Shown: positions 52,576-60,258 of the stretch, in pieces
Layout: each line of letters begins with the position of its first letter
Position numbering within the stretch: position 1 is the first letter of the stretch
Source of the DNA: Calditrichota bacterium
GTDB taxonomy: Bacteria; Calditrichota; Calditrichia; Calditrichales; J004
Direction of reading: 5' to 3'
DNA length: 64,000 bases
NCBI GenBank assembly: GCA_013112635.1
Contig: JABFGF010000007.1
Coordinates: 1-64,000, forward strand
Translations under genes and position numbers: made by a program
The notes under the pieces: model-generated
The model's database searches: none
What the model saw: only the letters and a program-made list of their open reading frames with translations
What the model was told of the DNA's origin: nothing

Positions 52576-53481
52576 ATGCAATCCGTTCTGGTAACCGGAG
52601 CAACAGGACTTGTTGGAAAACACCTCTGCTCAAAATTGCAAAAAAAGGGTTATGATGTAAAAATCCTTAGCCGCCAAAAAAAGGCCAGATCAGAATACAA
52701 GGCGTTTTATTGGAATCCGGTAGAGAATGCAATTGATAAAACTGCATTAGAGAAAACAGACTACATTATTCATTTGGCCGGGGCAAACCTTAGCAGCAAA
52801 AGATGGAGTAAAAAAAGAAAAAAACAAATTGTTGATAGTCGCGCTGGTACAACAAAGTTATTGTTTGAGTCAGTTTCAAGATTAGACAAAAAACCGATGG
52901 CATTTATTTCTTCATCCGCCGTTGGATTTTATGGAACAGAAACGAAAGATAAAATTTTTGTTGAATCAGATCCTGCGGCAGACGATTTTTTAGGAACTGT
53001 ATGCCGGGAATGGGAAGAAGCGGCAGGTTTATTTAGTAAAGCCGGAATCAGAACTGTTAAATTAAGAACAAGTCTGGTGCTTTCAAATGAGGGCCCGCTT
53101 TCAAAAATTTTACTGCCAATAAAAATGGGATTGGGCAGTCCGCTTGGGAGTGGTTTGCAGTTTATGCCCTGGATTCACATTGAAGATTTGTGCAATATTT
53201 TTGTTATGGCACTGGAAGATTCAAATCTAAGTGGTGCATTTAATGCAGCAGCACCAGAACATGTTACAAATGAAGAGTTTACAAAAATCCTGGCCAAAGT
53301 CTTGAACAGGCCACTGTGGCTACCCAAAGTACCGTCATTTGTTTTAAAGGCTGTTCTTGGTCAAATGTCAATGATAGCTTTACAAGGTAGCAGGGTCTCA
53401 TCGGAAAAAATTTCAAAGGCCGGTTATAAGTTTAAATATCCAACATTAAAAAGTGCATTGGAGAATATATGCAAAGTTTAG
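52576..53481 (+). CDS. TIGR01777-family NAD(P)-binding epimerase (SDR superfamily)
   Basis: An extended SDR protein: Rossmann motif VLVTGATGLVGKHLCSKL at residues 4-21, IIHLAGANLSSKRWSKKRKKQIVDSR, ISSSAVGFYG and a C-terminal DUF1731-like region (NRPLWLPKVPSFVLKAVLGQMS). This is the YfcH/SulA-type epimerase family of unknown substrate. ATG 52576 is chosen because the preceding open frame lies in a palindromic repeat and lacks homology. No obvious link to sulfur oxidation. It overlaps the next gene by 13 bases, so it may be co-expressed with the DsrM-like protein. Confidence 0.85.
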   Translation: MQSVLVTGATGLVGKHLCSKLQKKGYDVKILSRQKKARSEYKAFYWNPVENAIDKTALEKTDYIIHLAGANLSSKRWSKKRKKQIVDSRAGTTKLLFESVSRLDKKPMAFISSSAVGFYGTETKDKIFVESDPAADDFLGTVCREWEEAAGLFSKAGIRTVKLRTSLVLSNEGPLSKILLPIKMGLGSPLGSGLQFMPWIHIEDLCNIFVMALEDSNLSGAFNAAAPEHVTNEEFTKILAKVLNRPLWLPKVPSFVLKAVLGQMSMIALQGSRVSSEKISKAGYKFKYPTLKSALENICKV

Positions 53482-54107
53482 ATTTCTGGACTAAAGAGCT
53501 TTTTAATTATTTTTTGATTTTTTTTGTTGTCATCTCCGCGCTTCGTCTCTATTCAATATTGCAACGCCCGTATAAAAAAGACTTATCCCAGCCAAAAGGC
53601 AGTTCCCGTTTTGGAGCATTTTACGCACTCACATTTGCCATGCTTCCCTGGAAAAAAGAAAGTACCAAAACACATTGGGCAACATATGCTGCAGGGATGC
53701 TAATGCATATTGCGGTATTTAGCGCCTTTCTTTATGCCATAAGTATCAGATTCGATCTTTGGCCGAATGTTATGCAAATCATTGTTCAGTGGATTGGTCC
53801 GGCAGGGTTGATTATGGCATTTGGGCTGTTTATAAAAAGAAACGTTGTAAGGCACATGCGTATCGTTTCAAATCTGGATGATTTTCTCTCTAATTTGCTT
53901 GTAGATTTTTACTTATTGGGAGCCGTTTTAACAGCTTACGATTTTTTATGGTTAGCGCTATGGAGGTTGGCTGTGATTCTTTTACTATTTTGGATTCCTT
54001 TAGGGAAAATTTTCCATATGTTGCTGTTTTTTGTATCCCGGTTATTGTTTGGCTGGCAGTTTGGCCGCCGAGGTGTAATTAAACATGGCACTCCTTTAAG
54101 TTATTAA
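53469..54107 (+). CDS. DsrM/HdrE-like membrane protein (nitrate reductase gamma-type)
   Basis: A 212-aa membrane protein with five predicted helices and paired histidines suitable for b-type hemes (AAGMLMHIAVFSAFLYAI, GKIFHMLLFFVSRLL), the plan of DsrM, HdrE and NarI. C-terminal LFGWQFGRRGVIKHG is positively charged and likely cytoplasmic. The gene after it encodes a DsrK/HdrD-like protein, so the two probably form a DsrMK/HdrED-like quinone-linked complex. It is the second membrane oxidoreductase of the locus beside the EMO-like protein. Confidence 0.75.
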   Translation: MQSLDFWTKELFNYFLIFFVVISALRLYSILQRPYKKDLSQPKGSSRFGAFYALTFAMLPWKKESTKTHWATYAAGMLMHIAVFSAFLYAISIRFDLWPNVMQIIVQWIGPAGLIMAFGLFIKRNVVRHMRIVSNLDDFLSNLLVDFYLLGAVLTAYDFLWLALWRLAVILLLFWIPLGKIFHMLLFFVSRLLFGWQFGRRGVIKHGTPLSY

Positions 54108-54114
54108 AAACCAG

Positions 54115-54147
54115 ACATTCCAGGTTTTAGAAACCTGGAATGTTTTA
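54115..54147 (+). terminator. Perfect hairpin between the DsrM-like and DsrK-like genes
   Basis: ACATTCCAGGTTT (54115-54127) pairs perfectly with AAACCTGGAATGT (54131-54143) around a three-base loop, followed by TTTATA. It may be a partial terminator that lowers expression of the genes downstream, or a dispersed palindrome. Confidence 0.55.
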
Positions 54148-54165
54148 TAAAAAAAGGTATATAAT

Positions 54166-55479
54166 ATGAGTAAACCTGCAGAAATTAAGAAAGCGTTTGA
54201 TATCCTGGAAAGCAAACTTTCCATGCCGTTGGTTACTTATCTTGAAACTTGTACACACTGTGCTATTTGTGCGGATTCTTGTCATCTCTATCACATCGAT
54301 CAAGACCCGATCCATATGCCATTTTATAAAGCAGAGAATCTGCGCCGGGTTTATAAAAGGCATCACACGGTGATGGGTAAACTTTTTCCATGGCTGGTTG
54401 GCGCCCGTAATTTAACCGATCAGGAAATGGATGGCTGGAAAGATAGCATTTATCAGTGTACCATGTGCCGGCGTTGCTCTATCAATTGCCCAATCGGAAT
54501 CGATAATGCTCTGATCGTACGGACATCCAGATCAATACTTTCCGCAATGGGTAAAGCCCCGGAAATGCTGGAAGAGCATACTGAAAAAGCATGCACAGTT
54601 GGCAGCCCTTTAAGCGTAACCAAACAGGATTTTCTTGACAGGTTGGAATGGTTTGAAGAAGAATTGCAGGATGAGTTGGATGATGACGATTATGAAATTC
54701 CGATCGATCAAAAAAATGCAGACTATTTGTTTATCCCGGCCTCACTGGAAATGATGAAATTTCCTAAAACAATTATGTCCATTCTAAAAATATTTTACAT
54801 GGCCAAAGTAAATTACACTTTCAGTTCGGTTCGCTATGATGTAACCAACTATGGCGTTTTTAACGGCGATGATGCCGCAACCAAATCGATTGCAATGAAA
54901 GATATTGAAGAGGCAGAGCGTCTGGGGATTAAAACGTTGCTTGTATCTGAATGCGGGCATGCATACCGTGCCTTGCGCTGGGAAGCCCCAAACTGGTTGC
55001 AAAAAGAATATAGTTTTGAAGTACAGGATATTGTTGAAGCTGTAGATGATTGGATCAAGGAAGGACGCATAAAACTTGACCCAACTAAAAACAAGGGACG
55101 GGTCACTTATCATGATCCTTGTAATATGGGACGCAACTCGGGAATATTTGAAGAACCTCGTGATATTATAAATAAAGTGTCGGATAATTTTGTGGAGATG
55201 ACCCCGAACCGTGAAAACAACTGGTGCTGCGGCGGCGGCGGTGGAATGTTATCGATGCCGGAATATGAAAAAAACAGGTTAGATTCCGGGACAAAAAAAG
55301 CGGACCAGGTTAAAGCAACAGACGCTACAATTGTAGCGACAGCATGTGCAAACTGCCAGATGCAATTGGGCCAGGTTATGGATCATTTTGGGATTGAAGC
55401 AAAAATTGAAAGTGTTACTGATTTGGTTGCTAACGCCCTGGTGCCGGCAAAAGATGAAATTGAAGTAGAGGATGAATAA
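54166..55479 (+). CDS. DsrK/HdrD-like iron-sulfur oxidoreductase
   Basis: A 437-aa soluble protein with two cubane cluster motifs (C29/C32/C35/C39 and C98/C101/C104/C108) and CCG modules. The first CCG is degenerate (SECGHAYRA, C263); the second is complete (HDPCNMGRNSG, WCCGGGGGM, ATACANCQMQ), as in DsrK and HdrD, where it holds the special catalytic [4Fe-4S] cluster that reacts with a disulfide or trisulfide. With the preceding membrane protein it should exchange electrons between quinones and a thiol/disulfide pair in the cytoplasm. Its stop overlaps the following lbpA start. Confidence 0.85.
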   Translation: MSKPAEIKKAFDILESKLSMPLVTYLETCTHCAICADSCHLYHIDQDPIHMPFYKAENLRRVYKRHHTVMGKLFPWLVGARNLTDQEMDGWKDSIYQCTMCRRCSINCPIGIDNALIVRTSRSILSAMGKAPEMLEEHTEKACTVGSPLSVTKQDFLDRLEWFEEELQDELDDDDYEIPIDQKNADYLFIPASLEMMKFPKTIMSILKIFYMAKVNYTFSSVRYDVTNYGVFNGDDAATKSIAMKDIEEAERLGIKTLLVSECGHAYRALRWEAPNWLQKEYSFEVQDIVEAVDDWIKEGRIKLDPTKNKGRVTYHDPCNMGRNSGIFEEPRDIINKVSDNFVEMTPNRENNWCCGGGGGMLSMPEYEKNRLDSGTKKADQVKATDATIVATACANCQMQLGQVMDHFGIEAKIESVTDLVANALVPAKDEIEVEDE

Positions 55480-55919
55480 TGGCAAAAAAAGAATATACTT
55501 TTCCAACAGATTTATTTTACGATGGTAAAAATCATATGTGGTTGAAAAAGGACGGTGATAACCACATCCTGGTTGGCATTGATGCTATCGGGCTGGATAC
55601 GCTTGGCGACTTGGCCTACATAACTTTGAAACCAAAAGGAACGGAAGTAAAAAAGGGCGAGTCCATTGGAACCTTAGAGGCAGCAAAAATGACTGGGGAT
55701 ATTTTTGCCCCGGTATCCGGGAAAATTATTTCAATAAATAACGCATGTGTTGAAAATCCTGGAATTGTAAATGAAGATCAGTATAACAAAGGTTGGTTGG
55801 TTTCCATTGAAGCAACAGAATGGGAAAATGAAAACAACCAATTGATTTCCGGCGAGAACCTTCAGCCCTGGATTGAAGCAGAAATTCATCGTATGGAAAC
55901 ACAAGGTTTTGATGCCTGA
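55479..55919 (+). CDS. lbpA: Lipoate-binding protein LbpA (canonical)
   Basis: A 146-aa GcvH-fold protein with the lipoyl hairpin GTLEAAKMTGDIFAPVSGKI, K70 being the attachment site. It has no cysteine tail, in contrast to the copies at 41455 and 61399. The next gene, an sLpl(AB)-type lipoate ligase, starts on the last base of its stop codon, which strongly suggests this LbpA is its substrate. LbpA is the central cofactor carrier of the sHdr pathway and distinct from GcvH of glycine cleavage. Confidence 0.9.
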   Translation: MAKKEYTFPTDLFYDGKNHMWLKKDGDNHILVGIDAIGLDTLGDLAYITLKPKGTEVKKGESIGTLEAAKMTGDIFAPVSGKIISINNACVENPGIVNEDQYNKGWLVSIEATEWENENNQLISGENLQPWIEAEIHRMETQGFDA

Positions 55920-57046
55920 TGCATTGGCGCCTAATATGTGATGAGAATGTGAGCGCCAGTTTTGGCCTGGCTGCTGATGAGGTTTTGACAAAACACATTG
56001 GCCAGGGGAAATCCATCCCGGTTCTAAGATTATATTCCTACAAAAATTACTCGGCTTTGGTTGGCCGTTTTCAGGAAGTTGAAAGCGAACTAAATGTTGA
56101 CTTTTGCCGAAAAAAGGAAATTGCCATTAACCGCAGACCAACCGGTGGTGGCGCCATTTTTATGGGTGAGGATCAACTTGGCATTGCTATGTGTATCCCT
56201 GGTAAAAGTGATGACAATTATGGTCGCGCGCGGGAATTAATGGGGCACTTTTCAGAAGGCATAATTAACGGATTAAATTCTATTGGAGTTCCGGCTCAAT
56301 TCCGCAGGAAAAATGATATTGAAGTTAATGGAAAAAAAATAGCCGGTTTGGGCATTTATCGCGATAACAGTGGCGGCCTTCTTTTTCATTCATCCCTTTT
56401 GGTTGATATGGATATTGAAATGATGTTGAATGTTTTAAATACACCTTTTGAAAAAATTTCTGATAAGGAAGTGGACACGGTTTCAAAACGAATAACGACA
56501 GTTTTCAAGGAAACCAATTCTCATATCAATATGGCGGAAATGCGAAAATGTATTGCCGGTGGATTTAAAAGTTCATTAAATATTTCCCTTTCTGAGAGTA
56601 GTTTTGCCGAAACAGAAAAGCGAGAAATTGCAATTTTAGAAAAAGAAAAATATGCTCAGCAAGATTGGATTTATCAAACGCCGCAGGTTAAAGATGCTAT
56701 TGGAACAGCTAAGCTAAAAACAGAAAAAGGACTTTTAGATATTCGCCTTACTTTGGCCGGTCAGCAAATCAAAGCCTTGTTTATTCGGGGTGATTTTTTT
56801 GCAGGTGAAAATGCAGTAGCCGATTTGGAGGGATCTTTTCGTTGGCACAGCACAAATCAGCAAAAAATTGAATTGACCTTAGATAAGGTATATAAATTGC
56901 GTAAAAATGAATTAGCATCATTACCACTTGGCGCTCTAAAAAAAGCAATAACTCTTGCTTTAAACAGGGCGAGAGTACTCGAAAAAAAACAATCATCGGA
57001 ACCTTATGGTTGTTTTGTAACGCCGGGAGGAAGAGTACATGTCTAA
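55919..57046 (+). CDS. sLpl(AB): lipoate-protein ligase for LbpA
   Basis: A 375-aa ligase with the LplA catalytic domain (RRPTGGGAIFMGEDQLG; NDIEVNGKKIAG with catalytic K140) and a fused C-terminal LplB accessory domain (about residues 260-375, ending YGCFVTPGGRVHV). This fusion is the form dedicated to LbpA in sHdr organisms. It would attach octanoate or lipoate to LbpA through an acyl-AMP intermediate. It is the only one of three ligase homologues here with the canonical lysine. Start and end overlap its neighbours by one and eight bases. Confidence 0.88.
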   Translation: MHWRLICDENVSASFGLAADEVLTKHIGQGKSIPVLRLYSYKNYSALVGRFQEVESELNVDFCRKKEIAINRRPTGGGAIFMGEDQLGIAMCIPGKSDDNYGRARELMGHFSEGIINGLNSIGVPAQFRRKNDIEVNGKKIAGLGIYRDNSGGLLFHSSLLVDMDIEMMLNVLNTPFEKISDKEVDTVSKRITTVFKETNSHINMAEMRKCIAGGFKSSLNISLSESSFAETEKREIAILEKEKYAQQDWIYQTPQVKDAIGTAKLKTEKGLLDIRLTLAGQQIKALFIRGDFFAGENAVADLEGSFRWHSTNQQKIELTLDKVYKLRKNELASLPLGALKKAITLALNRARVLEKKQSSEPYGCFVTPGGRVHV

Positions 57047-58025
57047 TGCACTACCTCTTTATGCGCCGCAATTTGCACCGCAAACCATTACAATAAATCC
57101 CATCTGTCAGGAAATCCGCAAAGAAAATTTTGCCGATAAGGTTACATTTTACGCACCTGGTTTAAAACAATATTCAACCGGAGAATACAAAGATCACTCT
57201 GTTACAGAATTTGTCTCGATTAGTGTGACAGGCGAAAACTGTGCACTTGATTGTGAACATTGTAAATCGAAATCGCTGCATGGCATGTTAGATCTGATGA
57301 ATTTTAACGGCAGCATGTATGACATGTGTGATAGGTTAGCTGAAAAGGGGACAAAGGGAGTGTTGATTTCAGGTGGAAGTGATATTCATGGCCAGGTGCC
57401 ATTGCTAAAACATATTCCTGACTTGATCCGTGCACGAAAGGATTTGGGTTTGGCTATTCGGGTACATCCGGGTTTGCCAGATGAAGAGACTTGTGCCGGT
57501 TTGGCCGAAGTTGATGTGGATGGCGTTATGTTGGACATAATCGGAGACCAGGAAACTATTACTGAAATTTATCATTTGGATAAAACGCCTCAGGATTATG
57601 AAGATGTGCTGGAACGATTACACCGATACAAATTACCAGCAATTCCCCATATTATTTTGGGCCATTATTATGGTAAAATGCTGGGTGAGTGGGCGGCCCT
57701 GGAAATGATTAAAAAATATCCACCCAAAACGATGGTGCTGGTAATTTTAATGCCACTTCAGGGAACAGGCATGGTTGTAGAAAAATTACCATCGCTGGAT
57801 GAGATTGGCAGCTTTTTTGAATTATCACGAAAATCATTACCGCAGACTCCCATAATTTTGGGTTGTGCCAGGCCGATGGGACCGATGAAATTAGAAATTG
57901 ACAAAATGGCTTTAGATGCAGGGTTAAATGGTTTGGCTTACCCCGCCGATGGCATGGTTGAATATGCCCGTGAGCAAGGGGTTGATCCAAATTTTATAAA
58001 TGCTTGTTGTGGGGTTAACTGGTAA
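57039..58025 (+). CDS. Radical SAM protein, one half of a LipS1/LipS2-type lipoyl synthase
   Basis: A 328-aa radical SAM enzyme; the [4Fe-4S]/SAM motif is CALDCEHCKSK (CxxxCxxC) near residue 67, followed by ISGGSDIHGQVP. Further cysteines occur in DEETCAG, LGCARPMGP and NACCGVNW at the extreme C-terminus, possibly for an auxiliary cluster that donates sulfur. Immediately after sLpl(AB) and before a second BioB/LipA-like radical SAM gene, it fits the LipS1/LipS2 pair that inserts two sulfurs into octanoyl-LbpA. Which of the two it is was not decided from sequence. Confidence 0.75.
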   Translation: MSNALPLYAPQFAPQTITINPICQEIRKENFADKVTFYAPGLKQYSTGEYKDHSVTEFVSISVTGENCALDCEHCKSKSLHGMLDLMNFNGSMYDMCDRLAEKGTKGVLISGGSDIHGQVPLLKHIPDLIRARKDLGLAIRVHPGLPDEETCAGLAEVDVDGVMLDIIGDQETITEIYHLDKTPQDYEDVLERLHRYKLPAIPHIILGHYYGKMLGEWAALEMIKKYPPKTMVLVILMPLQGTGMVVEKLPSLDEIGSFFELSRKSLPQTPIILGCARPMGPMKLEIDKMALDAGLNGLAYPADGMVEYAREQGVDPNFINACCGVNW

Positions 58026-58040
58026 ATGTATTTGATTGAG

Positions 58041-58117
58041 CTGTCATGCTGAGGGACGAAGCATCCCATTGATTCAGTGGGATTCCTCACTTCATTTTAT
58101 TCCGCTCGGAATGACAG
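58041..58117. repeat. Palindromic intergenic repeat 7
   Basis: CTGTCATGCTGAGGGACGAAGCATCCC against GGGATTCCTCACTTC...CGCTCGGAATGACAG. It separates the two LipS-type genes, which are otherwise in the same direction. Confidence 0.75.
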
Positions 58118-58148
58118 GATTGTTTATGAAGACAAAATGGAGAAATGA

Positions 58149-59270
58149 ATGAGCAAAGCAAAACTTTCAATAGCCGAGCAGGCGGAAGTATATCAATTAA
58201 GCCCTGAGTATGTGCGCATTAGTATGGCAGCTGCCATAGAGCTTGGTTTAAAACCGGGACAATTGATGCGCGGTTGCGGATGCGGATGTATTAATCTTCT
58301 GCAAAATTACCCGGAAGGATGCTTTGCCAATTGCAGCTATTGTGGTCTTGCCCGCGAACGGCCAGGTGTTGCTGAAGAAAACTCATTTATCCGTGTTGAT
58401 TGGCCGTTATACCCGACCCAGCTTGTGGCTGAAAAAATTGCTGAGAAGGAAGCTCAGAGTGAGGTTGGGCGAGTGTGTATTTCCCAGGTTCAGGATCCGC
58501 GAAATAATGATGATTTAATTGAGATGACCAGAATTATTCACCAAGCAGCCCCTACCGTACCAATCTCAGCATTAATAAATGCAACTACCATGACCGAGGA
58601 AGTTTTACTCCAATTAAAAGAAGAGGGTGTAGATATAATCGGTGTTGGTTTGGATGGCGCTTCGGAAGAAGTTTTTTATGAAACACGCGGAAAAGGCACA
58701 AAAGGCCCGCATGATTGGGAAGGTCATTGGAAAATAATAAACCGTGCCAGGGAATTATATGGGCCGATGAATGTAAACTGTCATACAGTGGTTGGTCTTG
58801 GTGAAAACGATCGGGAACTGGTAGACCTGTTTGCCGGGTTGCATGAAAAGAAAATAGCGTGTTATCTTTTTTCTTTTAACCCGGAAGAAGGAACGGCTAT
58901 GCAGCATGAAGCTCGTCAGCCGATTGCTCGGCACAGACATGTTCAGCTGGCAAAATATCTGATAGAACACATGGATGTTGATAAATCTGCAGTTGAGTTT
59001 AATGAAAGTAACTTTATCTCAAGAATAAATGTCGATCAAAAAATACTAAATACAGCTATAGGGAGAGGCGTTGCTTTTATGACTGATGGCTGCCCGGATC
59101 GTCATGGTGTGATGAGTTGTAACCGCCCATATGGATCGTATCGCCCGGGCGAGGAATTTCGTGATTATCCTTTCCCGCCAAATGAAAACGATCTGCGAGT
59201 TATCGAATCTCAAATGAGGTTAAAAGAACTACAACCCTCAAATGGAAATGGCAACGGTGTCCATAAATAA
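58149..59270 (+). CDS. Radical SAM protein, second half of a LipS1/LipS2-type lipoyl synthase
   Basis: A 373-aa radical SAM protein of the BioB/LipA-like branch. N-terminal MRGCGCGCINLL gives extra cysteines, the SAM cluster motif is CFANCSYCGLA (CxxxCxxC) near residue 59, and the barrel contains VGLDGASEEVFYETRGKG and HTVVGLGENDREL. Late TDGCPDRHGVMSCNRPYG supplies more cysteines for an auxiliary cluster. Generic annotation would be 'biotin synthase-like'; the lbpA/ligase neighbours make lipoyl synthase (LipS type) more likely. SD GGAG lies at 58139-58142. Its end overlaps the next gene by 29 bases. Confidence 0.78.
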   Translation: MSKAKLSIAEQAEVYQLSPEYVRISMAAAIELGLKPGQLMRGCGCGCINLLQNYPEGCFANCSYCGLARERPGVAEENSFIRVDWPLYPTQLVAEKIAEKEAQSEVGRVCISQVQDPRNNDDLIEMTRIIHQAAPTVPISALINATTMTEEVLLQLKEEGVDIIGVGLDGASEEVFYETRGKGTKGPHDWEGHWKIINRARELYGPMNVNCHTVVGLGENDRELVDLFAGLHEKKIACYLFSFNPEEGTAMQHEARQPIARHRHVQLAKYLIEHMDVDKSAVEFNESNFISRINVDQKILNTAIGRGVAFMTDGCPDRHGVMSCNRPYGSYRPGEEFRDYPFPPNENDLRVIESQMRLKELQPSNGNGNGVHK

Positions 59271-60258
59271 ATCAATCCGATTGATCAACCTTGGAAAAAC
59301 TGAATCCTGGAAAACACAGGCGGTTTATCATGCTCTTGCTGAGAGAATGACCGAGGACAGCCAGGATACAATAATAATTTGCCAACCAGACACACCTTAT
59401 TTGTCATTAGGCCATTTTCAATCTTTTAATTCGATTTTTGATTATCATCAAGTTAAACGCCTAAACCTACCTGTTTACAGTAGACGCATAGGCGGCGGTG
59501 CAACATATCTTGATTGCAACCAGTTGTTTTACCAATTTATTTTTCATCACTCTCGTGTGCCGGTTTTCCTGGAGAAAGCGTATAAAAAATTTCTTGCAGC
59601 TCCTGTTGAAACTTTAAAAAGTTTTGGACTCGATTGTAATTTAAGAGCATTAAATGAAATTGAAGTAAATGGCAAACGAATTGCAGGAATTGGTGGTGGT
59701 CGGATTGGTGATGCAGCGGTTATTGTGGGAAACTTTCTTTTTGATTTTGATTATGAGGCAATGAGTTCAGTGTGGAAATCGCCCTGGTCTGGTTTTAATA
59801 TATTGTCGGGTGAAGCGATTAAAGAGAGGATTTATACTTTAAAACAATGTGCGCCTGATCTATCAGTAAAAGAGGTGTTTGAAAAACTGATTGGGTTATT
59901 GCCAAACTATTTTAACCGATCGATAAAAAATGATAAATTGACCACAGAAGAAAACGATACAGCCAGAAATGAACTTGAAAAATTGACGGTAAAAATCACT
60001 AAAAATAAAAATAATGAAGAATCTGAAATCCAAAAGAAGCCGCTAAAAATCTCAGCTGATGTATTCATTCATAATAGAAAAATTGCTAAGAAAGGCCACA
60101 GTTTCAATTTCAGTTTTAGAACAGACAAAGAAATTGTTACACGTGTAAAAGCAGAAAATGTTGGTTTTGAAAAAATATGTGCCGGATTAGTTAACATGCA
60201 TCAGGGTGATGTTGATAAGGTACTTTCACAAGCGTCTGGTAGAAATCATGGCCAATAA
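59242..60258 (+). CDS. Lipoate-protein ligase A homologue with altered lysine site
   Basis: A 338-aa LplA-like protein. The lipoate-binding loop is intact (R81 R82 I G G G A), but the segment NEIEVNGKRIAG has R146 where the catalytic lysine is expected; K145 is one position upstream. Residues about 235-338 form a short C-terminal part rich in lysine and asparagine that is not a clear LplB domain. It is the intact paralogue of the eroded protein at 40222. It overlaps the radical SAM genes on both sides. It could be an amidotransferase-like or scaffold variant serving the CxxC-tailed LbpA two genes later. Confidence 0.7.
   Translation: MEMATVSINKSIRLINLGKTESWKTQAVYHALAERMTEDSQDTIIICQPDTPYLSLGHFQSFNSIFDYHQVKRLNLPVYSRRIGGGATYLDCNQLFYQFIFHHSRVPVFLEKAYKKFLAAPVETLKSFGLDCNLRALNEIEVNGKRIAGIGGGRIGDAAVIVGNFLFDFDYEAMSSVWKSPWSGFNILSGEAIKERIYTLKQCAPDLSVKEVFEKLIGLLPNYFNRSIKNDKLTTEENDTARNELEKLTVKITKNKNNEESEIQKKPLKISADVFIHNRKIAKKGHSFNFSFRTDKEIVTRVKAENVGFEKICAGLVNMHQGDVDKVLSQASGRNHGQ

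Noticed and set aside
55479-55919. GcvH of the glycine cleavage system
   Set aside because: No gcvT or gcvP is present; three GcvH-like proteins occur with sHdr and lipoate assembly genes, which is the LbpA context.
58149-59270. Biotin synthase (BioB)
   Set aside because: The radical SAM motif is BioB-like, but no other biotin gene is nearby, the extra cysteine motifs differ, and the neighbours are LbpA, lipoate ligase and a partner radical SAM gene.
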